Shown: positions 1-8,001 of the stretch, piece after piece
Layout of the letters: the number at the start of each line of letters is the position of its first letter
Numbering within the stretch: the first letter of the stretch is position 1
NCBI GenBank assembly: GCA_904419725.1
Contig: CAJFSP010000004.1
Coordinates: forward strand, 1 to 64,000
Length of the DNA: 64,000 nt
Reading direction: 5' to 3'
DNA from: Candidatus Heteroclostridium caecigallinarum
Lineage (GTDB): Bacteria > Bacillota > Clostridia > Christensenellales > CAG-314
The notes under the pieces: generated by a model
What the model was told of the DNA's origin: nothing
Seen by the model: only the letters and a program-made list of their open reading frames with translations
Database searches by the model: none
Translations under genes and position numbers: made by a program

Positions 1-1
1 C

Positions 2-118
2 CACGGTGAGACGGAAGCGTACAGTTTCGCCGGGAGCGGAGAGATGTCGAAATACCGAGAAGAATATATGGCGGAATATATGCCGGGCGTCGCCGTCGAA
101 GAACAAACGTTGGAATAA
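2..118 (+). CDS. C-terminal fragment of an unidentified protein
   Basis: An open frame enters from the left edge and ends at TAA (116-118), giving about 38 residues. The fragment is hydrophilic and rich in Glu and Tyr, ending in VEEQTLE. It lies on the same strand as the BppU-like and collagen-like genes, so it may belong to the same tail or surface module. I do not recognise the family and too little is present to assign a function. Confidence 0.45.
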   Translation, partial: HGETEAYSFAGSGEMSKYREEYMAEYMPGVAVEEQTLE

Positions 119-330
119 GCGGCGGAACACGTCTGAAACGGCAGGTTTTTTGCCAACCTGAAAAAACCTTAATAAAGGAAAGTGGCACGGTGAAGAAATG
201 TGTTTCAAAACGACACGGTAAACCGCGACTGCCAACCCGAAAGAAACTTGATACAGAAACGGGGGCATCGCCGAAGAAATGTGTTATGAAATGACGTATT
301 GAACTTTGACTGCCCACTCGAAAAAAATGG
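119..330. repeat. Degenerate tandem repeat, about 81-nt period
   Basis: GAAGAAATGTGT occurs at 192-203 and again at 273-284. ACTGCCAACCCGAAA at 228 recurs as ACTGCCCACTCGAAA at 309, both at an 81-nt offset. A weaker third copy (TGCCAACCTGAAA) begins near 151, about 79 nt earlier. The period equals 27 codons but every frame is interrupted, so it may be a decayed coding repeat or a non-coding spacer. No gene is supported between 119 and 424. Confidence 0.5.
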
Positions 331-360
331 CACGGGAGAGATAAAACAGGCTCTCCCGTG
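331..360. terminator. Inverted repeat, probable intrinsic terminator
   Basis: CACGGGAGAG (331-340) is perfectly complementary to CTCTCCCGTG (351-360) across a 10-nt loop. Downstream on the plus strand the tail is weak (CTTTATAATT). Upstream lies a run of seven A, so the hairpin reads as a stronger terminator on the minus strand. It separates the repeat region from the BppU-like gene. Confidence 0.55.
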
Positions 361-424
361 CTTTATAATTACGGGGCGAAACTTCAAACGAAACTTCGGA
401 ATAATTTTTGCAAAGGAGCGGAAA

Positions 425-1255
425 ATGGCTTTCAAAAACATCGAGGCGGAAATAGACGGCGGGGGCGTGCTCCGGCTTGTTGAAATTCCGCAAATCAGCG
501 ACGGCGAAAATATTTCCGTGGGGCTGCGCGTCAGCGCCGACGAAGATTTTCTGGACGGGCAGCCGAGCGACGCCATATATTGTTTCGAGTTCATGGCGGC
601 GGACGGCGGCAGATACGTCACGCCGCCCATTGTGCCCGAGCAGGGCGTCATCGCTTATGAAGTGGAAAACTCCGTCTTGCGCGGCGACGGCGAAACCAGG
701 GCGCAGCTGGTGGTCAAAAGTCAAAGCGGCGGGTATATTTTCAAGTCGAACACGGCGGCATTCGAGGTATCGCCCAGCGTAAACGCCGAGTTTCCGACGT
801 ATTACCGACGAGATTTTCTGACGGCGGCGCAGAAACTGTTTGCCGAGGCGGCGGAAAAGACGGAAGAACTTGACGCCGTGAAAGACGAAATGACCGTGGC
901 GGCGCAGTCTGTCAGGCAACTTGCCGACGAAATGCGTGAGGACATCGCGGCGGGCGAGTTTGACGGTCCGCAGGGTCCGAAAGGCGACAAAGGCGACCGG
1001 GGCGACATAGGTCCGCAGGGCCCGAAAGGGGACACCGGCGCGCAGGGCGCGGTCGGCCCGCAGGGCGCGCAGGGCATACAGGGCGTCAAGGGCGACAAAG
1101 GAGAAAAAGGAGACAAGGGCGATAAAGGCGACAAAGGCGACGCCGGCGCTCAGGGGCCGAAAGGCGAGCGGGGAGAAAGGGGCGACTCCGCCGTTATCGT
1201 GTGGGGCGACCTGAACACGCAGGCGATAAGCAACGTCGCATGGGAGGAAGTGTGA
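425..1255 (+). CDS. BppU-like N-terminal domain protein with collagen-like tail
   Basis: The 276-residue protein starts at ATG 425 behind AAAGGAGCGG; the frame stays open upstream to 299 but without a ribosome site. Residues about 1-125 form a beta-rich domain resembling the N-terminal domain of phage baseplate upper proteins (BppU, DUF2479). A charged, probably coiled-coil stretch follows (about 130-178), then some 25 Gly-X-Y triplets rich in GDK, GPK and GPQ, then a short non-collagen end (SAVIVWGDL...). This is the layout of trimeric phage tail or receptor fibres and of some spore or cell-surface fibres. The next gene starts two bases after its stop and also encodes collagen repeats, so the two are cotranscribed. 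The phage assignment rests on resemblance only. Confidence 0.7.
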   Translation: MAFKNIEAEIDGGGVLRLVEIPQISDGENISVGLRVSADEDFLDGQPSDAIYCFEFMAADGGRYVTPPIVPEQGVIAYEVENSVLRGDGETRAQLVVKSQSGGYIFKSNTAAFEVSPSVNAEFPTYYRRDFLTAAQKLFAEAAEKTEELDAVKDEMTVAAQSVRQLADEMREDIAAGEFDGPQGPKGDKGDRGDIGPQGPKGDTGAQGAVGPQGAQGIQGVKGDKGEKGDKGDKGDKGDAGAQGPKGERGERGDSAVIVWGDLNTQAISNVAWEEV

Positions 1256-1256
1256 A

Positions 1257-1694
1257 ATGAGCACGTTTTTGAAACCTATGGCGGTAAACGGGATAGACAA
1301 CCTGGGCGTTTCCGACGGGCAGTTTATTCTGGACACCGCGACGGGGTATTTTTATGTGGACTGGAACGGCGTGAGATATCCCGCCGGTTATAAGGGGGAC
1401 AAGGGCGACAAAGGAGACACCGGCGCCGCCGGTCCCCGGGGCGAAGAAGGAGAAAAGGGCGATACCGGCGCGCAGGGTCCCCAGGGGCCGCAGGGCGCGA
1501 AAGGCGCCGACGGCGTGGGTATCGTCAGCATAGTCAAGACGGGCGTCAGCGGCAACGTCGATACTTACACAATCACGCTGTCAAACGGCTCGGCGCAGAC
1601 TTTTACGGTAACAAACGGCACAAACGGCACGGACGGCGTCGACGGAAAGACGCACGTGTTTACTTACAGTAACGGAATTCTTACTATCGCCTGA
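1257..1694 (+). CDS. Collagen-like repeat protein, tail-fibre type
   Basis: This 145-residue protein has a short N-terminal domain containing FILDTATGYFYVDWNGVRYPAG, a stretch that describes a displayed value in fibre proteins of this sort. About 14 Gly-X-Y triplets follow (residues about 44-86). The C-terminal part (GVGIVSIVKTGVSGNVDTY, then an NGTNGTDGVDG spacer) resembles repeats in tail-fibre and collagen-like proteins of Clostridia. No signal peptide or anchoring motif is visible. It is translated directly after the BppU-like gene and a strong terminator follows it. It could serve a phage tail, a phage-derived particle or the spore surface. Confidence 0.65.
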   Translation: MSTFLKPMAVNGIDNLGVSDGQFILDTATGYFYVDWNGVRYPAGYKGDKGDKGDTGAAGPRGEEGEKGDTGAQGPQGPQGAKGADGVGIVSIVKTGVSGNVDTYTITLSNGSAQTFTVTNGTNGTDGVDGKTHVFTYSNGILTIA

Positions 1695-1746
1695 CGGGGA
1701 AAAGGGGTTTTGAACAAAACCGCCTGAAAAAGTGTATCTGACCTGA

Positions 1747-1777
1747 ATCCGCGGACATAACGTCCGCGGATTTTTTT
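1747..1777 (+). terminator. Intrinsic terminator after collagen-like genes
   Basis: ATCCGCGGAC (1747-1756) pairs perfectly with GTCCGCGGAT (1762-1771) across a 5-nt loop and runs into a stretch of seven T. It closes the left-edge operon. Confidence 0.9.
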
Positions 1778-1782
1778 ATATA

Positions 1783-1811
1783 TTGACAAACGCAATAAAA
1801 AAAATTATACT
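1783..1811 (+). promoter_or_regulatory. Sigma-A-type promoter of the citrate synthase gene
   Basis: TTGACA (1783-1788), 17 nt, TATACT (1806-1811). The predicted start near 1818 gives a short leader that holds a GAGGG ribosome site before ATG 1856. Confidence 0.85.
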
Positions 1812-1855
1812 TTGTATTATTTCACGGGCGTTTTTCGCCCGAAAGAGGGTTTTTT

Positions 1856-3229
1856 ATGTTGAAATTCAACACGCATTACAACACTCTCGACGAGCCGCTG
1901 TACCACTACCAGTTGCAGGACGTCAAAGAGCCCAACCTTTACAGAGATATTTACAATTACGAAGAAATCCCGAAGGTGACTTTCAACCGCCGCAGGGTGC
2001 CGATGAGCGTGCCCGACGAAATATGGATTACCGACACGACTTTCCGCGACGGGCAGCAGTCCAGGGCGCCTTACACGGTGGAGCAAATCGCCGCTCTGTA
2101 CGAAATGCTGCACAGGCTGGGCGGCCCGAAAGGGCTCATCAGGCAGAGCGAGTTTTTCCTTTACAGCGAAAAGGACAGGCGCGCGGTGGAAAAATGCCGT
2201 GAAATGGGCTTTGAGTTTCCGGAAATAACGGGCTGGATAAGGGCAAAAAAAGAGGATTTTCTGCTGGCTAAGGAAATGGGGCTGAAAGAGTGCGGCATAC
2301 TCGTCAGTTGCAGCGACTACCATATCTTCAAAAAACTGGGGCTGACGCGCAAACAGGCGCTGGATATGTACCTGGGCATTATAAAGGACGCCCTTTCGGT
2401 GGGGATAAAGCCGAGATGTCATTTCGAGGACATCACCAGGGCGGATTTTTACGGCTTTGTTGTGCCTTTCGCCACGGAACTCAAAAAACTCATGGACGAA
2501 AGCGGCATAGACATAAAAATCCGCGCGTGCGACACCATGGGTTACGGCGTGCCGTATGTGGGCGCGTCGCTTCCGCGCAGCGTGTCGGGCATCATACACG
2601 GCCTGCATTTTCACGCCGAAGTGCCGAGCAGGCTTATAGAATGGCACGGCCACAACGATTTTTACAAGGCGGTGACCAACGCCAGTTACGCCTGGCTGTA
2701 CGGCGCCAGCGGCGTCAACTGCTCGCTGCTGGGCATAGGCGAAAGGACGGGCAACACACCGCTGGAAGCCATGGTGGTGGAATACGCGCAGCTTAGAGGC
2801 ACTACCGACGGCATGGACCTCAGGGTGATTACCGAAATAGCCGATTATTACGAAAACGTAATCGGTTACAAAATCCCGCCTAAAACGCCGTTCGTCGGAA
2901 AGGATTTCAACGTGACGCTGGCGGGCGTGCACGCCGACGGCCTGATGAAAGACGAGGAAATTTACAATATCTTCGACACCGAAAAGATTCTCGGCAAACC
3001 GCCGAGGGTCAGCGTCAACAACGCCTCCGGCACGGCGGGCATAGCGCACTGGATAAACCTGTTCGTGGGGCGCGAGGCGGTGAGCAAAAACGACCCGAGA
3101 CTTAAACCCGTAAAGGAGTTTATCGACAGGGAGTACGCCAACGGCAGGGTTACGAAATACGGCGACGAGGAACTGGAATTTATCATAAACAAACTCGCGC
3201 CGGGGCTGCTGGACGGCGGAAACAAATGA
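1856..3229 (+). CDS. Probable Re-type citrate synthase (homocitrate/isopropylmalate synthase superfamily)
   Basis: The 457-residue protein is a TIM-barrel condensing enzyme of the DRE-TIM metallolyase type. It has the signature DTTFRDGQQ (about residues 60-68) and the metal-binding WHGHNDF motif. Its length and N-terminal extension fit the Re-citrate synthase group first characterised in Clostridium kluyveri, not leucine-pathway isopropylmalate synthases (around 500 residues with a LeuA regulatory domain). These enzymes condense acetyl-CoA with oxaloacetate to citrate in anaerobes lacking ordinary gltA. The gene stands alone with a consensus promoter. Aconitase and isocitrate dehydrogenase genes at 50.2-53.7 kb would complete an oxidative route to 2-oxoglutarate, which supports citrate as the product. 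Homocitrate or 2-isopropylmalate synthesis cannot be excluded from sequence alone. Confidence 0.75.
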   Translation: MLKFNTHYNTLDEPLYHYQLQDVKEPNLYRDIYNYEEIPKVTFNRRRVPMSVPDEIWITDTTFRDGQQSRAPYTVEQIAALYEMLHRLGGPKGLIRQSEFFLYSEKDRRAVEKCREMGFEFPEITGWIRAKKEDFLLAKEMGLKECGILVSCSDYHIFKKLGLTRKQALDMYLGIIKDALSVGIKPRCHFEDITRADFYGFVVPFATELKKLMDESGIDIKIRACDTMGYGVPYVGASLPRSVSGIIHGLHFHAEVPSRLIEWHGHNDFYKAVTNASYAWLYGASGVNCSLLGIGERTGNTPLEAMVVEYAQLRGTTDGMDLRVITEIADYYENVIGYKIPPKTPFVGKDFNVTLAGVHADGLMKDEEIYNIFDTEKILGKPPRVSVNNASGTAGIAHWINLFVGREAVSKNDPRLKPVKEFIDREYANGRVTKYGDEELEFIINKLAPGLLDGGNK

Positions 3230-3327
3230 CGGCGGCATTTTGCCGTGGACAACGACTGCCGAAGAGCGGGGAACCGACCCCCGCTCTTTTTTTTGGCGCG
3301 GCAAGGCAATGGCGGGCGGTCTTTCGC

Positions 3328-3355
3328 TTGACTTTGACGTGCGGCTCAATATAAT
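3328..3355 (+). promoter_or_regulatory. Promoter giving a near-leaderless transcript
   Basis: TTGACT (3328-3333), 16 nt, TATAAT (3350-3355). The start codon at 3365 lies nine bases past the -10 element, so the leader would be only a few nucleotides, and no ribosome site is visible. Confidence 0.7.
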
Positions 3356-3364
3356 TAAATCCGT

Positions 3365-4261
3365 ATGGAAAACGGACAAAAACGAGGCGCGCTCGCCAAA
3401 GCGGCGCTGCTTGTCGCAACGCTTATCTGGGGCAGCACTTTTATTATTTTCAAAGACGCCATGAACGGGCTTCCGCCGCTGTTTATACTGGCGTTCAGAT
3501 ACCTTGTCGCCACCGTCATTCTTTCGGCGGTGTTTTTCAAAAAACTGCGGCTGATAAACAAAACCTATCTTTGGCAGGGCGCCGTGCTGGGCGTTTTTCT
3601 GGCGGCGGCGTATATATTCCAGACGTACGGCCTGCAAGGCACCACGCCGGGCAAAAACGCTTTTCTGACCGCCGTGTACTGCGTGCTGGTGCCCTTTGTT
3701 TCGTGGGCGTTTTTCGGCGGCAGACCCGACAGATTCAACTTTCTGGCGGCGGCGACCTGTCTCGCCGGCATAGGTTGCGTGTCGCTGGACGGCGACCTCA
3801 GCGTGATGCCGGGCGACTGGCTGACGCTTGTCGGGGGCGTGTTTTTCGCTTTGCATATAGCGTTTGTTGCCCGTTTCAACAGCGATAAGGACGCCGTAAC
3901 GCTCACGCTGGTGCAGTTTTTCACGGCGGGCGTCATATGCGGCGCCGGTTCGCTGTGTTTCGAAACGCTTCCGTCGTCGGTGCCTCCCGCCGCGTGGACG
4001 GAAATAATATACCTTGCCGTGTGCGGCACCGCCGTAGCCATGCTGCTGCAAAACGTGGGACAGAAATACGTTTCGTCCTCGTCGGCGGCGATTATACTCA
4101 GCCTCGAAGCGCTGTTCGGCGTGCTGTTCAGCGTGATTTTCGGGTATGAAAACCTGTCGGTTAAACTGGTCATCGGGTTCGCCCTGATATTTTTCGCCAT
4201 AATCACCAGCGAAACCAAGTGGAAATTCGTCCGCCGCCGTGGCGGCGGAAGCGAAAACTGA
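3365..4261 (+). CDS. DMT-family transporter (EamA type)
   Basis: A 298-residue integral membrane protein with about ten hydrophobic segments arranged as two EamA-like halves. The opening AALLVATLIWGSTFIIFKDA and the later repeat around SSSAAIILSLEALFGVLFSV are typical of the drug/metabolite transporter superfamily. Family members export amino acids, nucleosides or other metabolites by proton exchange; the substrate cannot be predicted here. Transcription probably starts within a few bases of the ATG (TATAAT ends at 3355), so translation is likely leaderless. The MATE pump gene follows on the same strand with its own promoter. Confidence 0.88.
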   Translation: MENGQKRGALAKAALLVATLIWGSTFIIFKDAMNGLPPLFILAFRYLVATVILSAVFFKKLRLINKTYLWQGAVLGVFLAAAYIFQTYGLQGTTPGKNAFLTAVYCVLVPFVSWAFFGGRPDRFNFLAAATCLAGIGCVSLDGDLSVMPGDWLTLVGGVFFALHIAFVARFNSDKDAVTLTLVQFFTAGVICGAGSLCFETLPSSVPPAAWTEIIYLAVCGTAVAMLLQNVGQKYVSSSSAAIILSLEALFGVLFSVIFGYENLSVKLVIGFALIFFAIITSETKWKFVRRRGGGSEN

Positions 4262-4270
4262 CCCAATCGT

Positions 4271-4299
4271 TTGCGTAAAACGCTTTCAGGCATTATAAT
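4271..4299 (+). promoter_or_regulatory. Promoter of the MATE gene, leaderless arrangement
   Basis: TTGCGT (4271-4276), 17 nt, TATAAT (4294-4299). ATG 4310 follows ten bases later without a ribosome site. A TTG-initiated frame could begin at 4271, but that codon lies inside the -35 element, so 4310 is preferred. Confidence 0.7.
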
Positions 4300-4309
4300 T
4301 TTACAGATT

Positions 4310-5692
4310 ATGCGGCAAAACACTCTTTCGGGCGAGAACGCTCTTACACAAGGTAAAATCTTTCCCGCGCTCATGCGCTTCGCTATTCCTTTTCTGGTGG
4401 CGAATTTTTTGCAGCAGCTTTACGGGGCGGTGGATTTGCTTGTGGTGGGGCAGTTTTGCGACACCGCCGCCGTGTCCGCCGTGTCGACGGGCAGCCAGGT
4501 CATGAAGACGATAACCGGCATAGTGACGGGGCTGGCGACGGGCACCACCGTGCTGGTGGGGCAGTATATAGGCGCCGGGCGGCGGGAGGACGCCGCCAAA
4601 ACTGTGGGCTCAACCGCCGTGCTGTTCGTTATAGTAGCCGCCGTTCTTACGGCGGTCATGCTGCTTCTGACCCGCCAGGTGGCGGTCGTAATGCAGGCGC
4701 CCGCCGAGGCGTTTGACCAGACGGTGGACTATATCTTCATCTGTTCCGTCGGCATAGTGTTTATAGTGGGTTACAACGCCGTAAGCGGCATATTGCGCGG
4801 CATGGGCGACAGCAAAAGCCCGATGTATTTCGTCATAGTCGCCACGGTAGTCAACGTGGGGCTGGACCTGCTTTTCGTGGCGGTGTTCGACATGAAAGCG
4901 GCGGGCGCCGCTTACGCCACCGTCATTGCCCAGGCGTGCAGTTTTATCTTCGCGGTTATCTGGCTGCGCGTGAAGGGCATGGGCATCGGCTTCGGCAAAA
5001 AAGACATGCGCCTCGACAGGCGCAAGACAAAAGGCATTCTCCGTTTCGGCACGCCGGTGGCGTTGCAGGAAGCGCTGGTCAACATATCGTTTCTCATCAT
5101 AACCGCCATTCTCAACGGCAAGGGGCTTGTCGCCTCCGCTGCCGTCGGCGTGGTGGAAAAAGTCATCTGCTTCGACGTGCTTCCGATTACCGCGTTTTCC
5201 ATGGCGATATCCGCCATGACGGCACAGAACGTGGGCGCCGGCAAACCCGAAAGGGGCAAAAAATGCATGGTTTACGGCATACTGTTCACCGCCGCGGTGG
5301 AAGCGGTTGTCGTGCTGTTTGTGGAACTGGGCGGCGGACCGCTGCTGCTGGGCATCTTCTCCACCGACGCCGAAGTTATCTCGCAGGGGTTTTTGTATAT
5401 GCGCTCTTACATACTCGACTGCCTGCTGCTTTGCGCGGTGTTCTGCATGAACGGGTTTTTCAACGGCTGCGGCAAAACCTTTTTCACCATGGCGCACAGC
5501 CTGTTCGCCACTTTCGTCATCAGGGTGCCGCTGGCGTGGCTGTTCAGTTCGCTGGAAAGCATGGGTATGTTTGAAATAGGTCTGGCGGCGCCCGTTGCCA
5601 CCGCCGTTTCGATAGCGCTCTGCCTTATTTACATGAAGAGCGGAAGATGGAAAAACTATAATACCGATAAAAAGGAAGCCGATTTGTTATGA
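4310..5692 (+). CDS. MATE family efflux transporter
   Basis: The 460-residue protein has about twelve transmembrane segments in two homologous halves. It begins with a short cytoplasmic stretch (LTQGKIFPALMRFAIPFL) typical of the DinF/NorM-like branch in Firmicutes. Such pumps export cationic drugs or metabolites against a proton or sodium gradient. The stop overlaps the start of glpP by four bases, so the two are cotranscribed, although no functional link between the pump and glycerol control is evident. A second MATE protein is encoded at 43995-45368. Confidence 0.9.
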   Translation: MRQNTLSGENALTQGKIFPALMRFAIPFLVANFLQQLYGAVDLLVVGQFCDTAAVSAVSTGSQVMKTITGIVTGLATGTTVLVGQYIGAGRREDAAKTVGSTAVLFVIVAAVLTAVMLLLTRQVAVVMQAPAEAFDQTVDYIFICSVGIVFIVGYNAVSGILRGMGDSKSPMYFVIVATVVNVGLDLLFVAVFDMKAAGAAYATVIAQACSFIFAVIWLRVKGMGIGFGKKDMRLDRRKTKGILRFGTPVALQEALVNISFLIITAILNGKGLVASAAVGVVEKVICFDVLPITAFSMAISAMTAQNVGAGKPERGKKCMVYGILFTAAVEAVVVLFVELGGGPLLLGIFSTDAEVISQGFLYMRSYILDCLLLCAVFCMNGFFNGCGKTFFTMAHSLFATFVIRVPLAWLFSSLESMGMFEIGLAAPVATAVSIALCLIYMKSGRWKNYNTDKKEADLL

Positions 5693-6246
5693 ACCTGATT
5701 GATGAACTGCGTCGGGCGAAGATAATCCCCGCCGTAAAAGAGGACAAACAGCTGGCAAACGCCGTAAAAGCAGGGAGCGGCGTGGTGTTTCTGCTCAAAA
5801 GCGACATTCTCAGCGTGGGCGACGCCGTGGCTTTCTGCCACTCGAAAGGCAAAAAAGTGCTGGTGCATTTCGACCTTCTGGAAGGGTTGTCAAACGACGA
5901 GGCCGCCGTGCGGTATCTCGCCGAAAAGGTGCGCCCCGACGGGATAATTTCCACAAAAAACAACGTGGTGAAAATCGCCAAGCAATACGGGCTGTTTTGC
6001 GTGTTCAGGGTGTTTCTCATCGATTCGCACTCGGTGCAGACGGCTTTCGCCAACACGGTGAAAAACAAAGCCGACGCCGTGGAAATTCTGCCCGGCGTGA
6101 TTACCGAAATGATCGGGGTTTTCAAAAAGGAAACGGGCGCCGAGGTGATAACCGGCGGACTCATCAAAACAAAACGGCATATCGACGACGCTCTCGCCGC
6201 CGGCGCGCTCTGCTGCTCCACAAGCGACGAGGAACTCTGGCCTTGA
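5689..6246 (+). CDS. glpP: Glycerol-3-phosphate-responsive antiterminator GlpP
   Basis: The 185-residue protein matches the GlpP family along its full length: IIPAVKEDKQLANAV at the N-terminus, VLVHFDLLEGL, GIISTKNN, FRVFLIDS and a phosphate-binding-like GGLIKT region. GlpP is a TIM-barrel RNA-binding protein. When loaded with glycerol-3-phosphate it binds the leader RNA of glp genes and prevents early termination. The gene sits directly upstream of the glp operon, whose 150-nt leader carries a hairpin and U-run. It overlaps the preceding MATE gene by four bases and is closed by a terminator at 6256. Confidence 0.93.
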   Translation: MNLIDELRRAKIIPAVKEDKQLANAVKAGSGVVFLLKSDILSVGDAVAFCHSKGKKVLVHFDLLEGLSNDEAAVRYLAEKVRPDGIISTKNNVVKIAKQYGLFCVFRVFLIDSHSVQTAFANTVKNKADAVEILPGVITEMIGVFKKETGAEVITGGLIKTKRHIDDALAAGALCCSTSDEELWP

Positions 6247-6255
6247 AAAACGAAG

Positions 6256-6276
6256 GAGCCCTTTCGGGCTCTTTTT
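6256..6276 (+). terminator. Intrinsic terminator after glpP
   Basis: GAGCCC (6256-6261), loop TTTC, GGGCTC (6266-6271), then CTTTTT-type U-run. It isolates glpP from the glp operon promoter. Confidence 0.85.
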
Positions 6277-6389
6277 CGTTTTAGGGCGTTTTTAGCGCTT
6301 TTTGTCAAAATAATGACGAAAATTGCGCCAAAAATCGTCGGTTTTCAGCAAAAAACACAAAAAATAACCTGTTTTTTTCAAATTCGGTA

Positions 6390-6418
6390 TTGACAAGCGG
6401 ATTTTTGGCTCATATACT
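6390..6418 (+). promoter_or_regulatory. Consensus promoter of the glp operon
   Basis: TTGACA (6390-6395), 17 nt, TATACT (6413-6418). The predicted transcript start near 6425 leaves a leader of about 150 nt before the first coding region. Confidence 0.85.
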
Positions 6419-6424
6419 TATGGT

Positions 6425-6573
6425 AGAATAAAAATCCCCGTCAGGGGGCGCATATCATTTGTTATTGTAAGGGTTCGGGAGTCGCAATACGGATGAGAAA
6501 CGTTTTATGATGTTTCTGGCCGGAGTGCGGCTTTTTTATTTGGCAAAATTTTAACGAGGAAGGCGGATTTTTT
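6425..6573 (+). promoter_or_regulatory. Leader RNA with attenuator-like hairpins, likely GlpP target
   Basis: The leader holds a CCCC/GGGG hairpin (6436-6447), a hairpin AGAAAC/GTTTCT (6496-6517), and a short GCCG/CGGC stem (6519-6531) running directly into six T. The last two together look like an intrinsic terminator. In Bacillus the glpFK and glpD leaders carry such terminators and are read through when GlpP binds. The adjacent glpP gene makes the same role likely here. The binding sequence itself was not identified. Confidence 0.65.
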
Positions 6574-8001
6574 ATGTATGACGTGTTTATCATCGGCGGC
6601 GGGGTTATAGGCTGCTCGCTGGCGAGAGAACTCAGCAGGTACGATGTCAAAATCGCCGTCGCCGAAAAAGAGGACGACGTGGCGATGGGTACCAGTAAGG
6701 CCAACTCCGGTATAGTTCACGCCGGATTCGACGCCAAAACGGGCTCCAACAAAGCCATTTACAATGTGCTGGGCGCCCGTATGTTCGACGAACTGAGCAA
6801 AGAACTGGATTTTCCTTTCAGGCGCAACGGCGCCATGGTCTTGTGCTTTGACAAATCGGGCGAGCCGAAACTCAAAGCGCTTTACGACCAGGGTGTGGCA
6901 AACGGCGTTACGGGGCTGGAAATAATTTCCGGCGACAGGGCGAGGGAAATAGAGCCTAGCGTATCGGCGGAAGTGGTCGCCGCGCTGCACGTACCGTCGT
7001 CGGGCATAGTCAGCCCTTATGAAATGACGATAGCCTACGCCGAAAACGCCTGCGTCAACGGCGTGGAGTTTATGCTGGGCAAGGAAGTTACCGGCATAGA
7101 GAAAAGCGGAGGGGTCTTTACGCTGACTTTCGCCGACGGCGAAAGCAAACAGGCCAGAATCGTCGTCAACTGCGCCGGCGTGTACGCCGACGTCATAAAC
7201 AACATGGTGTGCGGCGAAAAAATAGACATAGTGTCCAGAAAAGGCGAATACTGCCTGCTGGACAAGAAGTGCGGCGGGCTGACCGACTGCACGCTTTTCC
7301 AACTGCCTACGGCAATGGGCAAGGGCGTGCTGGTGGCGCCGACGACGCACGGCAATATTCTGGTGGGTCCGACGGCGGAAGACATCGAGGGAAAAGACGA
7401 CGTGGACACCACTTACGCCGGGCTCAACAAAGCGTTCGACACCGCTTCGCTCAGCGTGCCGTCGCTCAGCAGACGCAACATAATCACCCAGTTTGCCGGG
7501 CTGAGGGCGCACAGTACCGCCGATGATTTTATAATAGGCGAAAGCGAAGCAGAGGGGTTTTACAACATCGCCGGCATAGAGTCTCCGGGACTTTCCAGCG
7601 CGCCGGCAATCGCCGCCGAAACGGCGGAAAAACTCGCCGGGAAACTCGGCGCCGGCAAAAAGAAAAATTTCATAGCCAAACGCAAGGGCATTCCGCATTT
7701 CGCTTCCATGAGCGACAGCGAAAGGGCGGCGCTCATCAAGGAAAACAAACTGTACGGCAGGATTGTCTGCCGCTGCGAAAACGTGACCGAGGGCGAAATA
7801 GTGGACGCCATAAACAGGCCGCTGGGCGCCACCGACATGGACGGCGTCAAACGCCGCACCAGGGCGGGCATGGGCAGGTGCCAGGCGGGGTTCTGCACGC
7901 CTAGGGTCATGGAAATTCTGGCGAGGGAACTCGGCAAAGACCAGACTGAAATAACCAAATACGGAAAGGGAAGCAATCTCGTCGTAGGGAGGACAAAATG
8001 A
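6574..8001 (+). CDS. FAD-dependent glycerol-3-phosphate dehydrogenase with C-terminal iron-sulfur domain
   Basis: The 475-residue protein opens with a Rossmann FAD motif (IIGGGVIGCSLARELS) and has a DAO fold as in GlpA/GlpD. The C-terminal 90 residues hold a BFD-like [2Fe-2S] domain with CRC near residue 397 and GRCQAGFC further on. This architecture occurs in anaerobic glycerol-3-phosphate dehydrogenases of Firmicutes, which oxidise glycerol-3-phosphate to dihydroxyacetone phosphate. It overlaps the next oxidoreductase gene by four bases and is followed by DUF1667 and glycerol kinase genes, a standard anaerobic glp operon. The ribosome site is GAGGAAGG. Confidence 0.9.
   Translation: MYDVFIIGGGVIGCSLARELSRYDVKIAVAEKEDDVAMGTSKANSGIVHAGFDAKTGSNKAIYNVLGARMFDELSKELDFPFRRNGAMVLCFDKSGEPKLKALYDQGVANGVTGLEIISGDRAREIEPSVSAEVVAALHVPSSGIVSPYEMTIAYAENACVNGVEFMLGKEVTGIEKSGGVFTLTFADGESKQARIVVNCAGVYADVINNMVCGEKIDIVSRKGEYCLLDKKCGGLTDCTLFQLPTAMGKGVLVAPTTHGNILVGPTAEDIEGKDDVDTTYAGLNKAFDTASLSVPSLSRRNIITQFAGLRAHSTADDFIIGESEAEGFYNIAGIESPGLSSAPAIAAETAEKLAGKLGAGKKKNFIAKRKGIPHFASMSDSERAALIKENKLYGRIVCRCENVTEGEIVDAINRPLGATDMDGVKRRTRAGMGRCQAGFCTPRVMEILARELGKDQTEITKYGKGSNLVVGRTK

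Noticed and set aside
284..1336. Repetitive Ala/Arg/Leu minus-strand frame
   Set aside because: It is the reverse of the collagen triplets and not a gene.
1..1700. Complete prophage
   Set aside because: Only fibre-like genes are present, with no integrase, lysis, capsid or terminase genes in the window.
1817..4051. 744-codon open frame on the minus strand
   Set aside because: It is antisense to the citrate synthase and DMT genes, has Arg/His-rich low-quality sequence and no ribosome site. It reflects GC-rich codon use in the real genes.
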